Below, piece after piece: positions 4,740 to 7,578 of a DNA stretch of 7,578 nucleotides. The DNA comes from Clostridiales bacterium (GTDB lineage Bacteria; Bacillota; Clostridia; Christensenellales; Aristaeellaceae): the NCBI GenBank assembly GCA_004557805.1, contig SFFS01000193.1, positions 1 through 7,578 on the forward strand, given 5' to 3'. The first letter of the stretch is position 1. Every line of letters starts with the position of its first letter. Position numbers and translations under genes: made by a program. The notes under the pieces are model-generated. The model saw only the letters and a list, made by a program, of their open reading frames with translations. It was not told the DNA's origin and made no database searches.

Positions 4740-7578
4740 TTATTCAACGTCGGCGGGCATTTCGGGCTGCGGGCCGAAATAGCGCGCCATTTCTTCGTCC
4801 GTCATGCCGAACCAGTCGCGAATCTGCTCCCAGCAGAGGTTGGGGCGCTTCTTGAGCACGTTGTGCAGGCGGCTCATGCGGCTTTCCCAGTAGCTGTAGT
4901 TGGCGTCGGGAGAGGTGGGCTCTTCGGTGATCCATTTGTTGTTCTCGCTCGACCAGCGGTTATAGTGGAACAGCAGCTCCGGCTGAATTTCCGCGGCCAT
5001 CGCCTCGGCCTGCGCCCAGATGCGGTCGGTGTCGGAGAGGTATTCCTGGAACAGCTGCCCGAAGCGGGTGAGGAATTTGTCCTTCATTTCCGGCACGTCC
5101 AGCAGAGAGAGGATGAGCCAGTTGTCGAAATCCTTGTCGCCCGCGCCCTTGGGGTCGAGCCAGATCTTGCAGCCGTTGCGGTTGGACATGAAGTAGCCCC
5201 AGTCCAGATCGAACAGGCACCAGCGCCATTTTTCGCCTTCCGCCTGACGGCGGTAGAACTTGATGTTGCCCGCGTCGGAATTGCCGAAATAGATTTCGAA
5301 GATCATGAAATCGAAATAGTTATCGACGTCCACCCAGTCCAGCACGGTCTGCAGCGCCTCGGGATCCTCAGCCAGATCGTGGCCCTTGACGAACTTTTTG
5401 AGCGCCTGATAGTTATCGAACGTGCCGTTGAGCACCTGGTTGTTGCCCTTGATCAGGTCGATCTTCTCCGGGTCGCTCCAGCCTTCGTAGGCGGCCAGCG
5501 AATATTTGCTGATGCGCTCGCGCAGATTGTAATGGCCCCAGTACTGGCCGTTGAGGTAGACGATCACCGGCTCGTAGGCCATATGGAACACGGTCGAGCC
5601 GGTCCAGTCCACAATGATCGACTGCAGCGCGTCCACGATGCGGGTATACTTGCCGTCCTGCCCGCCGTTGCGCAGGATGATCGAGTGATACGACGTATAC
5701 GGCCTGTCGCTGAAGAGCGGATATTCGAACGTATCGCTGCCGTATTTGGCCTTGGCCGTTACGCGCCAGCTCTTCTGCGCCTGGTCGAGACTGAACTGGC
5801 CGTTGAGCTGCAGCTCGACGCCCTGGTTCAGTTCGCTCGTGCCTTCAGAGGTGAAATATTCGAAGTTGCCGGCGTGCGGGGTCTTTTTCCAGTAGGTGGC
5901 GTTTTTGAACGGCGGGTTGTGGTCGAACGTTTCCGTCGTGCCCAGCGCGAGAATGCCGTCCTCGTCGTTGTACAGGTCGTCCGGGTCGCACGTCAGGCAG
6001 ATGATCGGCAGCGAGTGATATACGTTCATCAGGAACGTCGCGGTGGTGATATTCGAGGGGCGCAGCCCCTCCTGAAAACCGCGCGCCCGCAGCGAAGTGT
6101 TCTGCGTGAGGGTGATGGGCCCGGCGTAATCGTAACCGTTGGTTTCGGTCGGCTCGGAGCCGTCGGTGGTGTAGCGGATGGTCGCGCCCTCCGGCGCGGA
6201 GAGCGTTACGGTCACCTGCTGCGAGTAGGTGCCGCCCGCCTTGTCCATCGCGGGCTGCGCGGCGTAGCCGGAGAAGCCCTGGCCGTTCTTTGCGCCGGCC
6301 GTTGTTTCCGTATAATAAAAAAGGCCGCCATGGTCGAAGTCCCGGCCGTAGGAAACGTCCGTTTCCAGCTGCGGCACGACGAGCTTGTCGATCAGATTGC
6401 CGGAGGGATCGCTCAGAAGCACCGTGTCGCCCAGCGCGCTCAGCCGCATCGGCACATGCACAATATCGCTGCGCCCCGAGGGCGAGGCGGTCAGGCCGCT
6501 GGCGAATACGACGAGGTATCCGCCCGCGGGAATGGTTACGCCGCTGAGCTGGCACTTGCGCGGGTGGTTCGGGTTATCGCTGAGCCACCAGCCGTCGAGC
6601 GAGACGGGCACGGTGGCCGCGTTGTACAGCTCAATCCAGTCGTAGCTGCTTTTTCCATAGGGCGTTTCCACGCCCGTCGAGCTGGACATGACTTCGCTGA
6701 TGAACACGCCGCGCGTGTTGGCGGCGCGCAGCTTCAGGTCCAGCTGAATCTGCGAGGAGCGGTTGTTGGGCAGGCCCGGCGTGGGGGAGGCGCACTCCTG
6801 CCACTGATAATCGAGCCCTTCAATGCGCGCCCAGCTCTTATCCTTGGGCAGATTGTCGTAGGTAACGGTATCGACCACCTGGCCCAGCACGTCGCACAGG
6901 AGCACCGTTTCGCCCTCGGCGCGCAGACGGAAGTTCGTGTGCAGGTTGCCGGAGGGATCGGTACGGTTTTTGCCGGAGGCGAACACGACCAGATATTCGC
7001 CCGGCTGCATCGTCGCGCCCTTGGGGAAGCGCCACTGCACGCGATCGTTCGGATCGTCGGTCAGCGCGTAGTTCGACAGATCGACCACGCGGCCGGTGCC
7101 GTTATACAACTCGATCCAGTCGGGGTGGTCGCCGTCCTCATCGGCGATGCTGGTGAGATTGGAGGCCATGATTTCGTTGATGACCAGGCCGTCGGCGGCC
7201 GTCATACTGACGCTGCGCGACTGTTCCCAGCCGGCGGCGGTGTTTTCATAGCCGGGGGTGTACTGATCGGTCGCCTGCCAGACGCCGTTCATCAGCGCGT
7301 AGGACTGGTTGCCCTGCAGGGCGGGAACCTCGACCGAATCGATCGCCTCGCCCGCGGCGTTGAACAGAAAAACCGTCTCGCCCAGCGAGGAGATTTTGAA
7401 CCGCGCGTGCAGCGTTTCGCCCGCCTGCGATTTGTTCGTGCCGTCGCAGAAGACGATCACACGCGCGCCCGCTTCGAGCGTCATTTCGGGGAAGATGAAC
7501 AGCACCCGGTCGTCGCGGTCGGAAAGGCCGGCGCCCTTGAGGCTCTGCGCCGCGCTGCCGGTGTTGGTGATTTCCACC
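4740..7578 (-). CDS. CotH kinase family protein with three lamin-tail domains and a chitobiase-C-like domain (5' partial)
   Basis: The 945 visible codons run off the right edge; the first in-frame GTG (7575-7577) lies inside a lamin-tail domain ('VEITNTG'), so the true start and any signal peptide are missing. Domains in order: end of one lamin-tail domain (1-97), two complete ones (130-272 with INEIMASN and DWIELYNGTG; 290-430 with ISEVMSS and DWIELYNAAT), a chitobiase/HEX C-terminal-like domain (440-518, IRYTTDGSEPT), then the CotH domain (520-875). CotH marks are GQYWGHYNLRERISKYSL (677-694), YFDFMIFEIYFGNSDAGN (754-771) and FDLDWGYF (789-796), whose Asp790/Asp792 are the likely metal ligands. 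Bacillus CotH is an atypical kinase that phosphorylates spore-coat proteins. The acidic C-terminus shows no membrane anchor or sorting signal. Extracellular location is inferred from the domains. The DUF4956 gene follows 33 bases later. Confidence 0.93.
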   Translation of the reverse strand, partial: VEITNTGSAAQSLKGAGLSDRDDRVLFIFPEMTLEAGARVIVFCDGTNKSQAGETLHARFKISSLGETVFLFNAAGEAIDSVEVPALQGNQSYALMNGVWQATDQYTPGYENTAAGWEQSRSVSMTAADGLVINEIMASNLTSIADEDGDHPDWIELYNGTGRVVDLSNYALTDDPNDRVQWRFPKGATMQPGEYLVVFASGKNRTDPSGNLHTNFRLRAEGETVLLCDVLGQVVDTVTYDNLPKDKSWARIEGLDYQWQECASPTPGLPNNRSSQIQLDLKLRAANTRGVFISEVMSSSTGVETPYGKSSYDWIELYNAATVPVSLDGWWLSDNPNHPRKCQLSGVTIPAGGYLVVFASGLTASPSGRSDIVHVPMRLSALGDTVLLSDPSGNLIDKLVVPQLETDVSYGRDFDHGGLFYYTETTAGAKNGQGFSGYAAQPAMDKAGGTYSQQVTVTLSAPEGATIRYTTDGSEPTETNGYDYAGPITLTQNTSLRARGFQEGLRPSNITTATFLMNVYHSLPIICLTCDPDDLYNDEDGILALGTTETFDHNPPFKNATYWKKTPHAGNFEYFTSEGTSELNQGVELQLNGQFSLDQAQKSWRVTAKAKYGSDTFEYPLFSDRPYTSYHSIILRNGGQDGKYTRIVDALQSIIVDWTGSTVFHMAYEPVIVYLNGQYWGHYNLRERISKYSLAAYEGWSDPEKIDLIKGNNQVLNGTFDNYQALKKFVKGHDLAEDPEALQTVLDWVDVDNYFDFMIFEIYFGNSDAGNIKFYRRQAEGEKWRWCLFDLDWGYFMSNRNGCKIWLDPKGAGDKDFDNWLILSLLDVPEMKDKFLTRFGQLFQEYLSDTDRIWAQAEAMAAEIQPELLFHYNRWSSENNKWITEEPTSPDANYSYWESRMSRLHNVLKKRPNLCWEQIRDWFGMTDEEMARYFGPQPEMPADVE
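6288..7577 (-). repeat. Three tandem lamin-tail domain repeats within the CotH gene
   Basis: Three diverged copies of one domain lie at about residues 1-97 (7287-7577, truncated by the edge), 130-272 (6762-7190) and 290-430 (6288-6710). Each copy ends in the same block: GETVFLFNAAGEAIDSVEV, GETVLLCDVLGQVVDTVTY and GDTVLLSDPSGNLIDKLVV, followed by an aromatic-rich S(Y/W)A or SYG turn. The second and third also share (D)WIELYN and the YLVVFASG strand. The divergence indicates old duplication rather than recent expansion. More copies may exist upstream of the window. Confidence 0.85.

Noticed and set aside
5845..6555. Alternative minus-strand frame inside the CotH gene
   Set aside because: It is an out-of-frame shadow, rich in Arg and Pro, inside a continuous multi-domain gene with no sign of frameshift.
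7575..7577. GTG as the real start of the CotH gene
   Set aside because: The codon lies in the middle of a lamin-tail domain core strand, with no signal peptide and no room to see a ribosome binding site. The gene continues beyond the window.
1..7578. CRISPR arrays, tRNA or rRNA genes, insertion sequences
   Set aside because: No regularly spaced repeats, no cloverleaf-like segment and no transposase-like protein were found. All long stretches are explained by protein genes.

Overview
The window looks like a chromosomal segment of a GC-rich member of the Bacillota, probably a gut-type Clostridia lineage. This rests on strong AGGAGG-type ribosome binding sites, sigma-A-like promoters, intrinsic terminators and the gene families present (HisK-type PHP phosphatase, DUF4180, PrdX-type deacylase, CotH with DUF4956 and VTC). 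The exact taxon cannot be read from the sequence. No RNA gene, CRISPR array, transposase or phage gene was seen. No gene-free stretch exceeds 300 bases.

Left part (1-195): a possible last 13 codons of a plus-strand gene entering from the left, then two hairpins. The second is a clean terminator with a TTCG loop and a T-tract. Positions 196-1638 hold a compact minus-strand operon. In transcription order it encodes an XRE-type DNA-binding protein with four predicted membrane helices, a DUF4180 protein (ATGA overlap) and a prolyl-tRNA synthetase-associated (PrdX/ProX) Ala-tRNAPro-type deacylase.

Middle part: a divergent promoter region (1639-1767) with two well-formed back-to-back promoters separates this operon from a plus-strand histidinol-phosphatase-family PHP hydrolase (1768-2601). 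After a weak terminator and a further promoter comes a plus-strand six-helix HdeD/DUF308 membrane protein (2708-3250). It ends in a GC-rich hairpin and a perfect 15-bp bidirectional terminator.

Right part (3359-7578): a minus-strand operon that enters from beyond the right edge. In transcription order it holds a large surface-type CotH kinase-like protein (three lamin-tail domains, a chitobiase-C-like domain, then the CotH domain; N-terminus outside the window), a three-helix DUF4956 membrane protein, and a stand-alone VTC-type polyphosphate polymerase domain. The last two genes are one base apart. This is the most interesting part of the window: a cytosolic polyphosphate-type polymerase, a small membrane protein and a kinase-fold protein that probably acts outside the cell. 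A possible reading is a bacterial polyphosphate synthesis/export or surface-modification system, with DUF4956 in the place of the three-helix membrane part of the yeast VTC complex. That reading is inference.
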